Source of the DNA: Cyanoderma ruficeps
Taxonomy: Eukaryota; Chordata; Aves; Passeriformes; Timaliidae
Length of the DNA: 64,000 nucleotides
NCBI GenBank assembly: GCA_008694505.1
Contig: VZDJ01007753.1
Span: forward strand, 22,976,786 to 23,040,785
Reading direction: 5' to 3'
Under the pieces are notes generated by a model, which was not told the DNA's origin, searched no databases, and was given only the letters and a program-made list of their open reading frames with translations. A program made the translations under genes and the position numbers. This document shows positions 25,641 to 37,049 of this stretch, piece after piece; the first letter of the stretch is position 1; each line of letters begins with the position of its first letter.

Positions 25641-28529
25641 AAGTTTTCAATTAATCTGGAAAAAAAAAAAATGAAGTACATGTTTATCTGATTTAGAGTA
25701 CAACAAAAACATGTGTGTGAGCCTCTAGTGAATCCTGTGGTTCTGTCTGCCTACATAGGCACATTCAGGTGAGACTATATGAGTGAACAAGTACATACAC
25801 CTACTGTGAAGTGCATTCTTTAATGCCTACTGAAAAATGAGTCCTTTCTTCTTCCTATGTTTGTAGTAATCTGTCTCCATTCATAACTCATCCCTGCCTG
25901 GTGTCATTACAGCCCATCCTCCCCAGGGATTCTGGACACAGCTGGCATACAAATTCAATAACCATCCACCCCATAAAGAGATTGGATCGTTACAGGGTTG
26001 AAGGATAGCACACAGGGAAAACAGGCTTGTGATCTTTGCACTCTGTCATGGTTTTAGGAAAAACACAAGTTCTTCTCTGAATGATTGTACTTGGAAAGTT
26101 CAGTCCTCTATTCTCTTTGAAATTATATTTGGACCTCACTGTATTGGAAGGGCATACTTAAGTGTTTCTTTATTTAGTCCAAAAGGCTAATGGCATTTTA
26201 AACAAAAGTGCACATTTATAACTTTGTATAGCCCAATTCTCAGTCTGAATATAGGACATGACTAAAAACAGAACATTGGAAAACACACAGTGATGAGTTT
26301 TCATGTTCTGCTATTTTCTAAGCTGTAGCCAGCAGCTTGAAAGAATTATTATGGAAGCCAAATCTTGATTCTTTCTGTTGAGAAACAGCCCTAACTAATA
26401 CACAGAGAAGCTCACCAACATTTGTTTGTCTTTAAAAGTCACATTATTTCTGCAACTTGCCATTGATGTGCATGATAATATATTATCAATTATAACATTA
26501 TGTTGTGCTGAGTTGGACTGGTACTGTGTGCAGTTCTTACTTTCAAGGGTGACTACAAAAGTTGGGTGGTTTATAGCTGTTTCAGGGATAGCATTGGTCC
26601 TAAATTGTAATTGTTGTAAATATTCATATATTTTATGATTATCATTACCTTATTTCCTTTTCTTCACAGCATTTCTGGTGTATCTGTCACATTGTACAAC
26701 TTTAGGAAGCATCCCTACCATCCTAAGTGCATACTACAGCTAGGATGAAGTTTAGGTTTCAAAATTTTAGAGGAGGTTCATGAGAGAGTATGTACTTGGA
26801 AGAGGATGTTTTGAGATGGTAGTGTCTGTGAACTCTGCTTGAATGTGTTGCCTCACCCAGCCTCTGTTTTGCTGTACAGGCTGTTTACTATAAAAATAAT
26901 ACCATTTTAGATCATCTTCTCTTTCACAAGTTTGGTCTCTTTAGTACTGGTTTCATGTTTTATTCAACCTAGTTTCAAATACTCAATGTACCTGAGTCAG
27001 GTTTTCTTTTGGACTATTTTTGGGTTTTATTTTTTTGGTCGGCTTGTATTTGTATAGTACCCCAATGGCATTTTCTTTTCATTAATTTTATTCAGTAGTT
27101 CCTAATTTTACCTATATCATGTTATAAATTTCACTTCCACCTGCTACTTTTTACTTGCCAGTCCTGTTAAGTCTTTCTTCATCAACCGCCTTTTTAATAT
27201 TTTTGACCTAGCAGCTGGCCTTTTGCTTTCAGAGACAAAAGGCTTTTCTTGTCTGCTAATGAGAGAGGAGGAGGGCAACACCAGCAACCTTCACATACAG
27301 AACGCCAATGCTCCACTCCCAGAAGGATGCAGAGGAAGAGAAAAAGATATTTACCATTTTTTTCTAAGATGCACAGTATACTTGAGCACCACTGAAACCA
27401 CTGTTTAGAAGCAAAGGCTTCCTGAAGTTTATCTACTCCCTTCTGAAGCTCTTTCTCAGTTCATTAGTTGAAAAGTCTTTATAGATGTGAAGTATTGCAT
27501 TAATTTTGATTTTAAAAGGCTAGAAACTAGAATTCCTTATTAGGGAATGATAGGAGAGGTTCTTTCAGGACTGAGTTAAACAGAAGCCTTCAGAAGAATA
27601 GAAAGGGGCTGGTTCATTCCCATCTTCATGTAAATTGAATTACAGGGTTTAGTAAGTGAAACAGATCATAAGATAAATCCCGCAGAGGCCAGGAAGCACT
27701 AATTAACGCCCACAGTGAGTAACTTTTCTGAAATTGGTCTTTAATCAAACTTTGCTCTGAAAACAAAACAAGATATTGTGGCAGCTTGATAAAAGAGATG
27801 CATCACTAAGGCTGACAGGCCCACAATCAAACCAATACTAAAAATAACTGTTTTGTCTACTAATTTTCTTTCAGATGCTAAAAAAATGCATGAGCCACAG
27901 TCTAAAAAGACTTGTACAGTTACTCAGCCAAGTGACTCAGCTCTAGAAAAGTGAGGGTCCTATAAATGTTAATGCCCTCCCTGTTGAAACAGAGGAACAG
28001 CACAGAGGATTGTGAGGCTGGGAGAGGAAGAGGCAGCATCTGGATTCATTCAGAGCTGATGATTTTATACCAGCTGTCCCTCTCCTCTTGCTGCTGGTGG
28101 TGCAGAGTTCATGCATCCTGACTGACTTAGTGTGGATTAAGATAAGCCAATCACTCATTTTTCTTGTATCTCATATGAACAGTAAGGTCCACAACTGCTG
28201 CCTTTTGCACTCACAACTTCTCACTAAATCTGAGAGCAGGAGTTATCAGTATGGCATGCAGGGAAACAGTTCATTTTCCTCATTTCTTTTCATCTGCTCA
28301 GCTTTAGGAAGAGTTGCTACAACTCCTGTGGGTACCCATCAAGCCTAGAGCAACTTTCATTATGTTTTCACTGTAGCCTGCTTAAAAACATTGCTAGAGC
28401 TTTCAGGTTTGGGATAGATCCCAAAGGGACAAGAAGTCCACCGCACAAACAGGACTAGCAGTAAAGCATAACAGAGCACTAGTATTCTCTTTATAGCAGA
28501 TCTTGGCATATTCTCTTGGCACAAAAAAG

Positions 28530-28997
28530 ACATGGACCTGTTGATGCAGGTCCATAGGAGGGCCACAGAAATGGTCAGAGGAGTGGAACATCTCTCTCCA
28601 GGGGTTATTTAGCTTGGAGAAGGCTCTTGGGCGATTGTTTATTGGCCTTTCAATATGTACAAGGAGCTTATTAGAAAGATGGGAGAGACTTTTTAATGGG
28701 GCTTGTAGTGATAGTGTAGCCCTTATCCAACGGGTAATGGCTTTAAATTAAAAGAGGGTAGATTCACACTAGATATGAGGAAGAAGTTTTTTGCAATGGC
28801 AGTGGTGAGACCCTGGAACAGGTTGCCCAGAGAGGTGATTGATGTCTCATCCCTGGAAACTTTTCAGGTCAGTTTGAATGAGTCTCTGAACCACCTGGTC
28901 TGGTTGAAGATGGCTCTGCTTATTGCAGGGGAGGGGGGTGGACTAGATGAACTTTGAAGGTCCCTTCTAACTCACACTATTTAATGATTCCATTATT
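28530..28997 (+). mobile_element. CR1 LINE, truncated 3' part
   Basis: A clear CR1 3' segment: 'gatgcaggtccataggagggccacagaaatg', 'ggagaaggctcttgggcg' (usual 'ctggagaagagaaggctcc'), 'gatatgaggaagaag', 'agaccctggaacaggttgcccagagaggtg', 'cccctggaaa'-like block, 'ggtggactagatgaactttgaaggtccc' and 'atttaatgattccatt'. The terminal half is well preserved and the 5' end is missing. An internal frame of 60 codons is part of the repeat. Confidence 0.9.
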
Positions 28998-29630
28998 CCT
29001 CTTGGTGAATGCTCTGCTGGGTGAAGTGATGCCCTCTTTCTGTTTCCAAAGCGACAGAGTCCTATCAGTCTGGATCCTAATAACCATATCCTTCACAAAA
29101 GAGGTTGCAGTCATCTAAAATGGTACCCCGGTATTAGGAACAAGCTGAAAGAGGATGGCTAACATTGGCCCTGGTGCTTTCAGTACAGGCTGTATTTTCA
29201 TCTGTTAGGTGGTTACTTGAAAAAGGTATTTACACTGTTACAACTAAAACTAGTTCAGTGTGAGAAGAAAGAAGTCTGTCAGTATAGACGGATCTATGTG
29301 AGAAATTCTTGGAGATGTTTTCATGAAAGAATTGTTTGCAAATACAGACGTGCAGTTGTGCCTGCTTTGGCAACTGACCAGGCATGTGATGCAAGCAAAC
29401 TATGCAATGTTTTTCTCAAATCTTATATTCCACTACACTATTTTATATTAAGAAAAATATGTGAAAAACTCTGGACTGTAAAAACAGGCAATGTTTTAAA
29501 GAAGAGTTTCTATTCTTGCTGTGGTTGTACACCACAGAGACAGTCAGCTGGATGCTTAAGAAAGGGAGGGGCATCTCCAGTTCCTCCTGTTTCACCTTTT
29601 CATTGCACTGCCTGATCATTTAAGGCAGAG

Positions 29631-29733
29631 GCTTGTTCCAGACAGCTTTAATTAAACTATGCTGTGAAACTGTATATAGATCAATGGAAATGATCCATAA
29701 CAAGCTAATCATGTATTTAACAGTGTTCAGTCC
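29631..29733 (+). repeat. Copy B of an unclassified dispersed repeat
   Basis: Partner of 24639-24738. It reads 'ttccagacagctttaattaaact', 'gctgtgaa', 'gatcaat', 'aatgatc', 'ctaatcatgtatttaaca', 'tgttcagt' in the same order, with small insertions and deletions between. Just before it, 'tgatcatttaaggcagagg' also has a near copy at 8858 ('tgatcatttaaggtagagg'), so a third, shorter copy may exist there. Confidence 0.55.
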
Positions 29734-30194
29734 AGTTCAATCACCTTCTAACATTTCTGTGGCTTTACATTCATGTGGCAAAGCCCTGAATGTGTATATG
29801 TATTTTTAATCCATCTCATTAGTGACCATATGCTTTGGCTTCAAGGGAGACAAGAACTGTCTGCAATCTGCCAGGGATTTAGGGACATCAATAATTTGTG
29901 AATAGTCATGTTGGTACTGGTCGAAGGGTTAAGTGTTCTGCACACCAGGGGCAGATCTTTTGGGACTGGAACTCTTAGTCAACTGTTAGGAACCTGATCC
30001 CCTCTGATGCATCTTTTCAAACTACATGCTGCATGTCAGATCTCTGCAGCAGAAGCAATGGAGCTTTATTAGCTCAGGGATTTAAAAACCTGCTCTAAGC
30101 ATTGTAACAATATCTTTTGGTTAAAAAGTGAAGGAAAGATAGTAGTAATATGAAAGTGATTTTTTATGTCCTGGGCTAAATGTGATCTTCCTTC

Positions 30195-30232
30195 TTGCTA
30201 CCATTTTCCTTTTTGCTACCATTTTCCTTTTT
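30195..30232. repeat. 18-base tandem duplication
   Basis: 'ttgctaccattttccttt' occurs twice head to tail. On the minus strand this produces a doubled KENGSK motif in a short chance frame. Confidence 0.85.
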
Positions 30233-30669
30233 CATATGAGCTATTAGATTACTATCCCCTGCAGATATACAGTGAAGCAAGAGTATAGCAACAATAACAG
30301 GGACTTGATTTTGAAAATGTGGATTCTGTGGCCTCACCTGATACTGCCTAAATCCTGCTGAAGCCAGTGACAACAAAAATGTAAAAATCACCTCCTAGTC
30401 TTTTGAAATGACCGTTTAGGAGCTCTCAGAGCACTGTTTTTTCTACCTAGTATGAAAATCACCTTTAAAAACAATTGCTTACGCTCTTAGTTTGTGCCAT
30501 GTTATATGGAATGGCTGCTAAGTCAGCATGAGAGATCATCAAATTATTGATTTCAGTATCCTGTCTTCACAAAGCAATGACCAAAATAGATTATAATGCC
30601 AGAAGACACTGAATAAATTTTATTCATTTTAAAGTTTTAGTTTTCTCCATATTCCTCAGCTGTACCCAG

Positions 30670-30670
30670 A

Positions 30671-30729
<59 letters not shown>

Positions 30730-30731
30730 AA
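30670..30731. repeat. (TAAA)n microsatellite
   Basis: About 15 uninterrupted copies of a TAAA/AAAT unit. On the minus strand it encodes a meaningless FIYL repeat that creates two overlapping frames. It lies 127 bases left of the 3' end of the minus-strand CR1 and is probably length-variable. Confidence 0.95.
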
Positions 30732-30857
30732 GCATAGGAATGCAGGATGACACTTCATCTGGAACCTGCTCCCTAAATTTCTGTGGATCATTTGGGAGCA
30801 GGGGTATCCATCTTGCAGGATGAAGTTCACCTGCTTTGAGCAAATTTCATGTACTTA

Positions 30858-31650
30858 TGATCATAAAATCATAGGATGGTTTGACTGGGAGGGGCACTAA
30901 AGATCATCCAGTTCCAGACCCCCTGTCTTGGGGGGACATGTTTCACTAGACCAGATTGCCCTGAGCTCCATCCAACCTGGCCAGGAACACTTCCAGGGCT
31001 GGGGCATCCACAGCTTCTCTGGGCAACCTGTTCCAGTGCCTCACCACACACAGTAAAGAATTTTCTCCTAATATCTAATCTTTTTCAGTTTTAAAACCTA
31101 CTCTTTTTCAGTTTTAAGCCATTCCCTCTTGTCCTATCACTGCAGTCCCTCTCCACCTTTCTGATAGGGTTCCTTTAGGTACTGCATGGCCACAATAAGG
31201 TCACACTTAAGCCTTCTTTTTCCAGGCTGAACAAACCAAATTTTCTCAGCCTTTTCTCATAGGAGAGGTTCTCCATCCCTCTGATCATCTTCAAGGCCCT
31301 CCTCTGGACTCACTCCAGCAGGTCCATGTCCTTCCTGTGCTGGCACCCAGAGCTGATGCAGCCCTGCAGGTGGGGTCTCAGCAGAGCAGAGCAGAGGGGC
31401 AGGATCCCCTCCCTGGCCCTGCTGCCCACGCTGCTCTGGATGCAGCCCAGGACACGTTTGGCTCTCTGGGCTGGGAGTGCCCATGGCTGGGTCATGTCCA
31501 GCCTCTCACCCTCCAGCACCCCCAAGTCCTTCTGGGCAGGGCTGCTCCATCTGTTCATCCCCAGCCTGTGCTGATACCAGGGATTGCCCCAACCCAGGTG
31601 CAGCACCAGAACGTGGTCTTGTTAAACCTCTTGAGATTCTCAAGGACCCG
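30858..31650 (-). mobile_element. CR1 LINE on the minus strand, longest copy in the window
   Basis: The reverse-complemented CR1 3' end starts at 30858 ('tcataaaatcataggatgg'), followed by 'gcaacctgttccagtgcctcac', 'cattccctcttgtcctatcactgcagtccctctcc', 'aggctgaacaaaccaaatttt' and 'ctggactcactccagcaggtcc'. Beyond that a GC-rich stretch with 'gtcctt'/'gggcaggg' blocks corresponds to the C-terminal part of the CR1 polymerase gene. This gives several long overlapping frames (up to 155 codons on the + strand) that are antisense or frame-shifted relics. One internal duplication is visible at 31079-31117. Confidence 0.88.
31079..31117 (-). repeat. 23-base-period duplication inside the CR1 copy
   Basis: 'tctttttcagttttaa' appears twice, 23 bases apart, within the minus-strand CR1. 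Other CR1 copies are expected to have this block once. Confidence 0.8.
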
Positions 31651-31930
31651 CCTTGAGCTGTGTTGTAATGGCAACAAAGACGTAGATTTCATGCATGGTG
31701 TCTTCCAACTCTTCCTGTTCCTGTTCTTCAACTTCCTGTTGACATGCTGCGTGCATTGGTGTAAAGGCACCTCAGCTGGGCTGTCAGCTGTGTCAGCTTC
31801 CTAGAAGAACACCCCTCAATTTCTTTGAGGCATTTCTTTCATGTTTCCCTGTTGACTTCTGTTACCTCAGGAGTCCCTAGGTGGTCTCCATAAAACTGCA
31901 AGTGTGCTGCAACGTGGCTGGCATAATTAG
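31651..31930. repeat. Possible unclassified repeat adjoining the CR1 copy
   Basis: Directly after the recognisable CR1 the sequence stays richer in C and G than its surroundings and includes 'gctgtgtcagcttcctagaag', 'cccctcaatttctttgaggc' and 'ctgttacctcaggagtcc'. The wording feels like a dispersed avian element (LTR or further CR1 5' part), but I cannot name the family. After 31930 the sequence returns to ordinary AT-rich DNA. Confidence 0.3.
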
Positions 31931-34479
31931 TGCGGACTGTCACAGGAAATGAAAACATCCACAATGCACACCACTTGTTTGCTGCTTGATAATCAGCTGA
32001 TTTTGCTTGTATTCAAACGTTGTCTATCAGGATAGTTTAAATAACTGTAAGACTGGCATCAGTCATCTATGGCCTCTATTAAACCTCCAGTAAACACACT
32101 CACTGTAACTGTTTGTCTTTTACTTGTTTTTGCTTTTAAAATAACTTTCATAAGTATGGCACACAACTGAGCAAGCATTCCCATATGTGATATAAAAGGA
32201 AGGACATTTTTGGAAATCCTTGTATTTGAACAAGGAGTTCCATATTGAGAAAACACTATGGCCAAGGCTTTTATTTATCTAAAAGCATATTTTGAATGAG
32301 TAAAAAAATATAAATAGTTTGTTTATTGACTTCCCATCATCAAAAAAGCACAATTATTTTTGGAAGATTTAGAGTAATATATTATAGCAGGTAAAATACA
32401 TAGCTGTCAATTTTTTTAACTTTGCTATAATTGCATAGGTTGCCACAGATTTACTGATAGTGCATTGTCTTCTGTGAGACCTTAGAGTACAATTTTACTG
32501 TTTTAGAAGACCTAATCTTTGCTTTTTAGGGGAAGTTTGCATGAGCAGACTTTTATCCACAATTTTTAAGTGTATAAATATGCACATCTAAGTCACACTG
32601 CTTTCATATCAAACTAATTTATTTGTAAATACAGTAAAATATTTAGAGACGTATGTCCCAGATTTTTATCCACATTTCATTTATGCATATAGGCACTGCA
32701 AATAGAAAAGGCACTGGTCATTAGGAAAGGTGGCTCTTCCTGGTTGGCAAGCAAGTCCACTAGGGAACATTCAAATGTTAATATTTGTGGCTATTTTTGC
32801 CCCCTCAAACCCACCAAAGAATGGAGTCCTATTTTCAGATAGCCCAACTTTAAAATTCTCCCTTTAAAAGGAATTCCTGGATTGGTAGCTTCTAGGTCTG
32901 ATTCACAGCTTTTAAACCTGTGCATAAAACATTGAAGTCTAAAATTGTATTTTCACAATTTCAATTGATGAAAAAAAGAAATGTAATTTTAATAGGGTCG
33001 AATCAGTGAGTTTGAGGTGGCTTGTCTTTACCCCTTCCACTTAATGCCTTCTGAGTCAGCATAGCCATAAAGTTTTCTGAAGTCAAATTTTTCAAGAAAA
33101 ATGCTAGTTGATAATTAATTACTGGGTCACTGCTGAATATCTGTAATACAGAGAATAAGTTCCTTTTTACACACCAGATGACAAAGTCCTTTGACCTTTG
33201 AGGTGACTGTTGATCTTTGGCTCACCCTTGTCTGTCTTCACCTCCAGTGCCAATGGTGCTAATACAAAAAGAAGCCAGCAGAATTTCAGAAGACTGGTAC
33301 TGTCTTTGCAATATTTTGTAGGCAGCATTGCCATTATTACATTAATTTATGCTACTGCTGCCAGATAAAAGAGAGTGGTTTTGGCTGCAGTGAATACAAT
33401 TGCAAAATTCCTGTTTTATCCTGGATGAGGTAACACTTTGACTGAACTGCCTATTCGCAGTTTCACAGGCAGTGACGCCAAAAAAAAAAGCTCTGACAGT
33501 CTGCAAGTTCTGCCCTCTTTACACCCTTTCTAGCCAAGATTGCTTAGTGTTATAAAGAATTGCCATAATCCCAGAAGCTGCTGACAGAAATAAGTTATTG
33601 AAACAAGAACCTTTGCAGGCTATACCTTATCATTAGGAAACTGTCTTTTGTGGGTCATTCAGTGGAGTTTTAGTAGTTTTCTTTAGGGTTCTGTGTGGCT
33701 TGATTTCTAGCATGTTCACTGAGGCTGAGCACAACCAAGGATGTCTTGATGGAGAGTTTAAATTTTCAGTTCTTTTCTTCTGTATTCTAATTAGATCTTC
33801 TCAATTATTAATTCTGTTCCATAATGGACTTTTAAATTTGCAAACTTCTGCCACATGTACCAGTCCCTTTAGAGCTTTTGTAGCCAGATTCTGTATTTTT
33901 AGCAGTTTGAATCTTACTGTAATTCTAGATATTCAGTCATATATGTTGCCATTCCTGGACTTCCTCCATTATGTCTTTGAGGTGGCATGCATCCATTGAT
34001 TACAAATTGAAATCAAGTTCATAATGTTTTAAAAACAGCCCACTTTAACTTCTTCTCTTTTGACTGATGCCCCACAATGGGACTTGAGAGAAGAGTTTTA
34101 CTTACATGTGCTGATCATCTAAATATCAAAAATGACAGTTGAATTTCAGCTGGCCTTTTGGTATTTTTACTATTTGCTCTAGTTCAGTTCTCTGTATCTG
34201 TAATGAACAGACCACTCACTCGCTCAAGATTGAGAAATATGCATATAACTGTTTTGCTGAAGTCTGGCCTTAGGTGACATCCAAAGTTAATCTCAAATTA
34301 GTCAAAAAGGAGGTGGGAGATTTTCCTTCTATATAAAGTGAAAATAAGAGTTGCATTTCACTTCCTTTTGTTAATTGCTACTCCACAATAATTTTCAGAA
34401 AAGTATTTAAAAATCATTTGTAAGAGATAGGACACAATAAGACAAGAGGGATTCATTATTTGTTTTGTTTCTATTTTAG
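31931..34479. other. AT-rich DNA upstream of the candidate terminal exon
   Basis: If the exon at 34480 is real, this is the last intron. I looked for an upstream exon ending one base into a codon and found only weak candidates (for example 33342-33429, which ends in the wrong phase). Confidence 0.45.
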
Positions 34480-34595
34480 GACTGCAAGAATACCTTGAAA
34501 AATATTTGGAAGAGAAGACACCAGCTCTGATTTTAGTACCTGTGGTGGATTTACCTGACAAAGACATTATTCATATAACATGCTGGCTAAACTAG
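34480..34595 (+). CDS. Candidate terminal coding exon, possibly of a YjgF/RidA-like domain protein
   Basis: A pyrimidine-rich tract ending in TAG (34478-34479) forms a good splice acceptor. The exon then reads two bases of a split codon, 37 open codons and a TAG stop at 34593-34595, so the preceding intron would be phase 1. The peptide starts LQEYLEKYLEEK, has a hydrophobic centre (ALILVPVVDLP) and ends ITCWLN. The charged amphipathic start followed by a P-x-L-x-x-VPV-x-x-LP pattern looks like real protein and resembles, from memory, the last strand of YjgF/RidA-like domains, such as those at the C-terminus of long diphthine-ammonia ligases (DPH6 type). That family call is inference and no symbol is given. 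An AATAAA lies 182 bases after the stop. There is no ATG, so it cannot be a single-exon gene. I could not identify the upstream exons. It could still be a chance frame. Confidence 0.4.
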
Positions 34596-34800
34596 CAGTT
34601 TAAAGATGAGATGATATCAAAACACATATCCATTCCATCCGGGAGAGAACAAAGAAAAGAGTTGGTACTAACTCTGTTGTATGCTTTCATGAAGCAATAT
34701 TGTTTGATTTAAGCAAAGTCACATTACCTTGTTAATGATGTCTCATGATATGTGACAGAGTCAGGTTTGTATGAATAATAAAGCTTTCTTTTAAAAGAAC
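34596..34800 (+). other. Probable 3' UTR of the candidate terminal exon
   Basis: This stretch follows the stop codon of the exon at 34480-34595. It carries no repeat I recognise and ends just past an AATAAA hexamer, with a T-rich stretch beyond it, as expected around a vertebrate cleavage site. A length of about 200 bases is short but ordinary. Confidence 0.35.
34777..34782 (+). terminator. AATAAA polyadenylation signal
   Basis: A canonical AATAAA, with an overlapping AATAAT just before it (34774-34779). It is followed within about 25-50 bases by T-rich DNA ending 'ttttttctgacttgttttt', which resembles the U/GU-rich downstream element. Its position 182 bases after the candidate stop supports the reading of 34480-34595 as a last exon. 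A lone AATAAA is common in AT-rich DNA, so this rests on the context. Confidence 0.4.
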
Positions 34801-35532
34801 ATACTTTTTTCTGACTTGTTTTTAGATGTCTGCAGGCTATAGCAGGTGACTTGGGAGACGGAGTTGGTCTGATCACATTGGTTCTTTGTTTGATACCTTT
34901 AGGTCTGGTTACAACACACCAAATATAACTTCAGATCATTTGGATGGAGGTGAAACTAGAATATTACCTCCAATACTGTTTTAAAGACTGGATTCCTTTC
35001 AATTCTGTGTTGAATTTACTCACTTCAGGCCAACTCACGAAAACCTTATTTGTGGCCAGATTTTAACCATTTCCTGGCACCCAGGAAGAATTATTCAGAC
35101 TAGTATTTAGGATTAACATTTTACTGAAAAAAATAATGGAAATGATGGCCAGACAGTAGGATTTGCTGCCTTGCTTTCGATTACAGGGGTATTTTTGTAT
35201 TTTATATCTGGTAGACAGCTGTTATTAAAGAGCTACCAGCATTCAGGTAACTACCAGCTGCCAGTATTCACACTATCATAGACCCCGAGTTTCAGTTTTC
35301 TCCAGAAAATCAACAGCAGTTTTAGCACTGCTTTCACTAAAACAGGCTCAGACACACAGGTAAAGCTCCTGTCAATTTCATTACCACTGATATTTTACTC
35401 ATTACATAAGGTCAGGATAGAAAAGAAAAGCTTTAGGACTTTGCTTGAAGCAGTAATGCACTGCAGAAGAATCTTACTTTCAGACAAAGGCTACAAAATT
35501 AAATTTTCAAGAACAATTATCAAACCTCTGCC

Positions 35533-35569
35533 TTGCATCTATATATTCTATTTTGCATCTATATATTCT
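35533..35569. repeat. 20-base-period tandem duplication
   Basis: 'ttgcatctatatattct' is repeated with a 20-base period, identical in both copies, which suggests a recent slippage event. Confidence 0.85.
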
Positions 35570-37035
35570 CACTGCTTTTCTTCCAGCATGTGAGCACTGG
35601 AGCTAGGAGACTAGCACTCCAGTTACCCTTCTCTTCCACCAGCATATATCTGAGATTCCTCCACACAAGGTAACTGCATGGCAGGACCTTCACATTGAGG
35701 TGACTACGAGGTGGACTTGGCATTCCAGTTTAATTTTCTTACCCGCTGTCAGAAATGCACTTGGCAGCGCCTGATATAAAACAAGAGACTAAAGATAAGA
35801 GGATCTTCCTCTGTTAGAACTCCTACATGCCAAGCATACTATGCTGATAAATATTTGAAATTAGAAACTCAAATGCTCCTTACTATTGCTTCCAATAATA
35901 TAGCAGAGCTGCCATCTTCTTTCATAAGAATTACTTTATTCACAGATCTTTCAATGTTTTTGAAAGGGGCAAGGAAAAGAGTTTTTTATAGAACAGTGTA
36001 TAAACAAAAGTATTAAATTTCTTAAGGAAAAAGGGATGAATCTGTTTACAGTACAGTAGTTGATTAGTATTCTGGATCATTTTTAGGTTAGACTTAAATA
36101 TATTTGATCCTTTCCCCTGATCATAAAAGGACTCATTAATACCTGGATGTGCTTTGTGTATTTGAATTCTACTCTTTTAGAAGGCTAAATCATTTTCTCA
36201 CTTCTCCCTGAAAATGCCAGTATTTTATTTCACTCTGTGTGGAGTGTCCATGGGCCAGAGACACAATGGACTGCAAGAGACGAAGAGAAGATGTACTTTC
36301 AGAGAGATAAAGGATGAAGCTTATTTTTTCACTGATGCATATGGAAATCAAAGAGATGGCATAAGTTTCACTGTGTCTCCTGTAGAAGTTGTTTTTTTTC
36401 ACCATGAGTTTAAAAAGGATCCTGAAACACATTGATCTTAGCTTTTGTACTGTACTGGATATTTTAAGGTGGCAGGATATTTGCTCCTAAAGAAACCAGC
36501 TTTTCCTGCAAATCTTCCAACAAGATTCATGACTCGAACTAGCCTGCTTTTTTTCTCAGTAGTGCTGCATTGAGAAATGGTAACAGAATGCATTGGTCTG
36601 AAAAACAGTGTGATCTTTTATTTTTCTCTGAACTGAAAGCAAACCTTTTCCTTTTTTGGAGACAGAGAAATAGAACTTCAACAGGTTTAAATTGTGAATA
36701 CATAAAAATGAACAGTTTGCTGACTTTTTCTCCTAGAGAGGCTTCAAACAGTTTCTGAGTGGTGTGAATGACTAAAACTATAATCTCAGTCTACACTGTT
36801 TAAAGTATGAACAAGGTCATTTGTGCAACATTGATATGCAAAGTAGGTGAGTAAAATGTTGTGCCATAGAGAGGCCTAAGACTTTTATAATAGAGAGAAG
36901 TAGCACCATTTTATCTGCCTTAAGCTGCTGTACTTTCATCAGAATTACTGGGTCCTACTATGAATAATATGTTTCAGCAGAGCTCTTTTTGAGTGGTAGC
37001 TGAAGAAACGGGGTGGGGAGATGGGTGCAGACATC

Positions 37036-37049
37036 CACACACACACACA
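37036..37049. repeat. Short (CA)n tract
   Basis: Seven CA units, followed by an imperfect continuation 'gacgtacacat'. Confidence 0.8.

Larger units (their letters stand above)
21451..28529. other. AT-rich non-coding DNA
   Basis: Apart from the listed repeats and the two uncertain frames, nothing is recognised. An exon-like interval at 24310-24393 (good acceptor 'ttttgttccttggctgtag', donor GAA|GTAAGT, one open frame) could be part of a transcript, but its peptide is not recognisable. Confidence 0.55.
28998..30669. other. Non-coding DNA between CR1 and the microsatellite
   Basis: It holds a 132-codon + strand frame at 29217-29615 that is lysine/cysteine-rich with no recognised motif and runs into repeat copy B. 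I take it as chance. Nothing else is seen. Confidence 0.5.

Noticed and set aside
29217..29615. 132-codon + strand frame
   Set aside because: No motif, unusual cysteine/lysine content and no supporting splice or start context.
30624..30843. Minus-strand frames with repeated FIYL
   Set aside because: Translation of the (TAAA)n microsatellite.
31257..31804. Long overlapping frames (75-155 codons) on both strands
   Set aside because: They lie in the minus-strand CR1 and its flank; the text matches CR1, not a host gene.
33240..33430. Exon-like intervals after 'tctgtcttcacctccag' and 'caatattttgtag'
   Set aside because: Several frames are open but donors are weak and the phase does not join to the exon at 34480.
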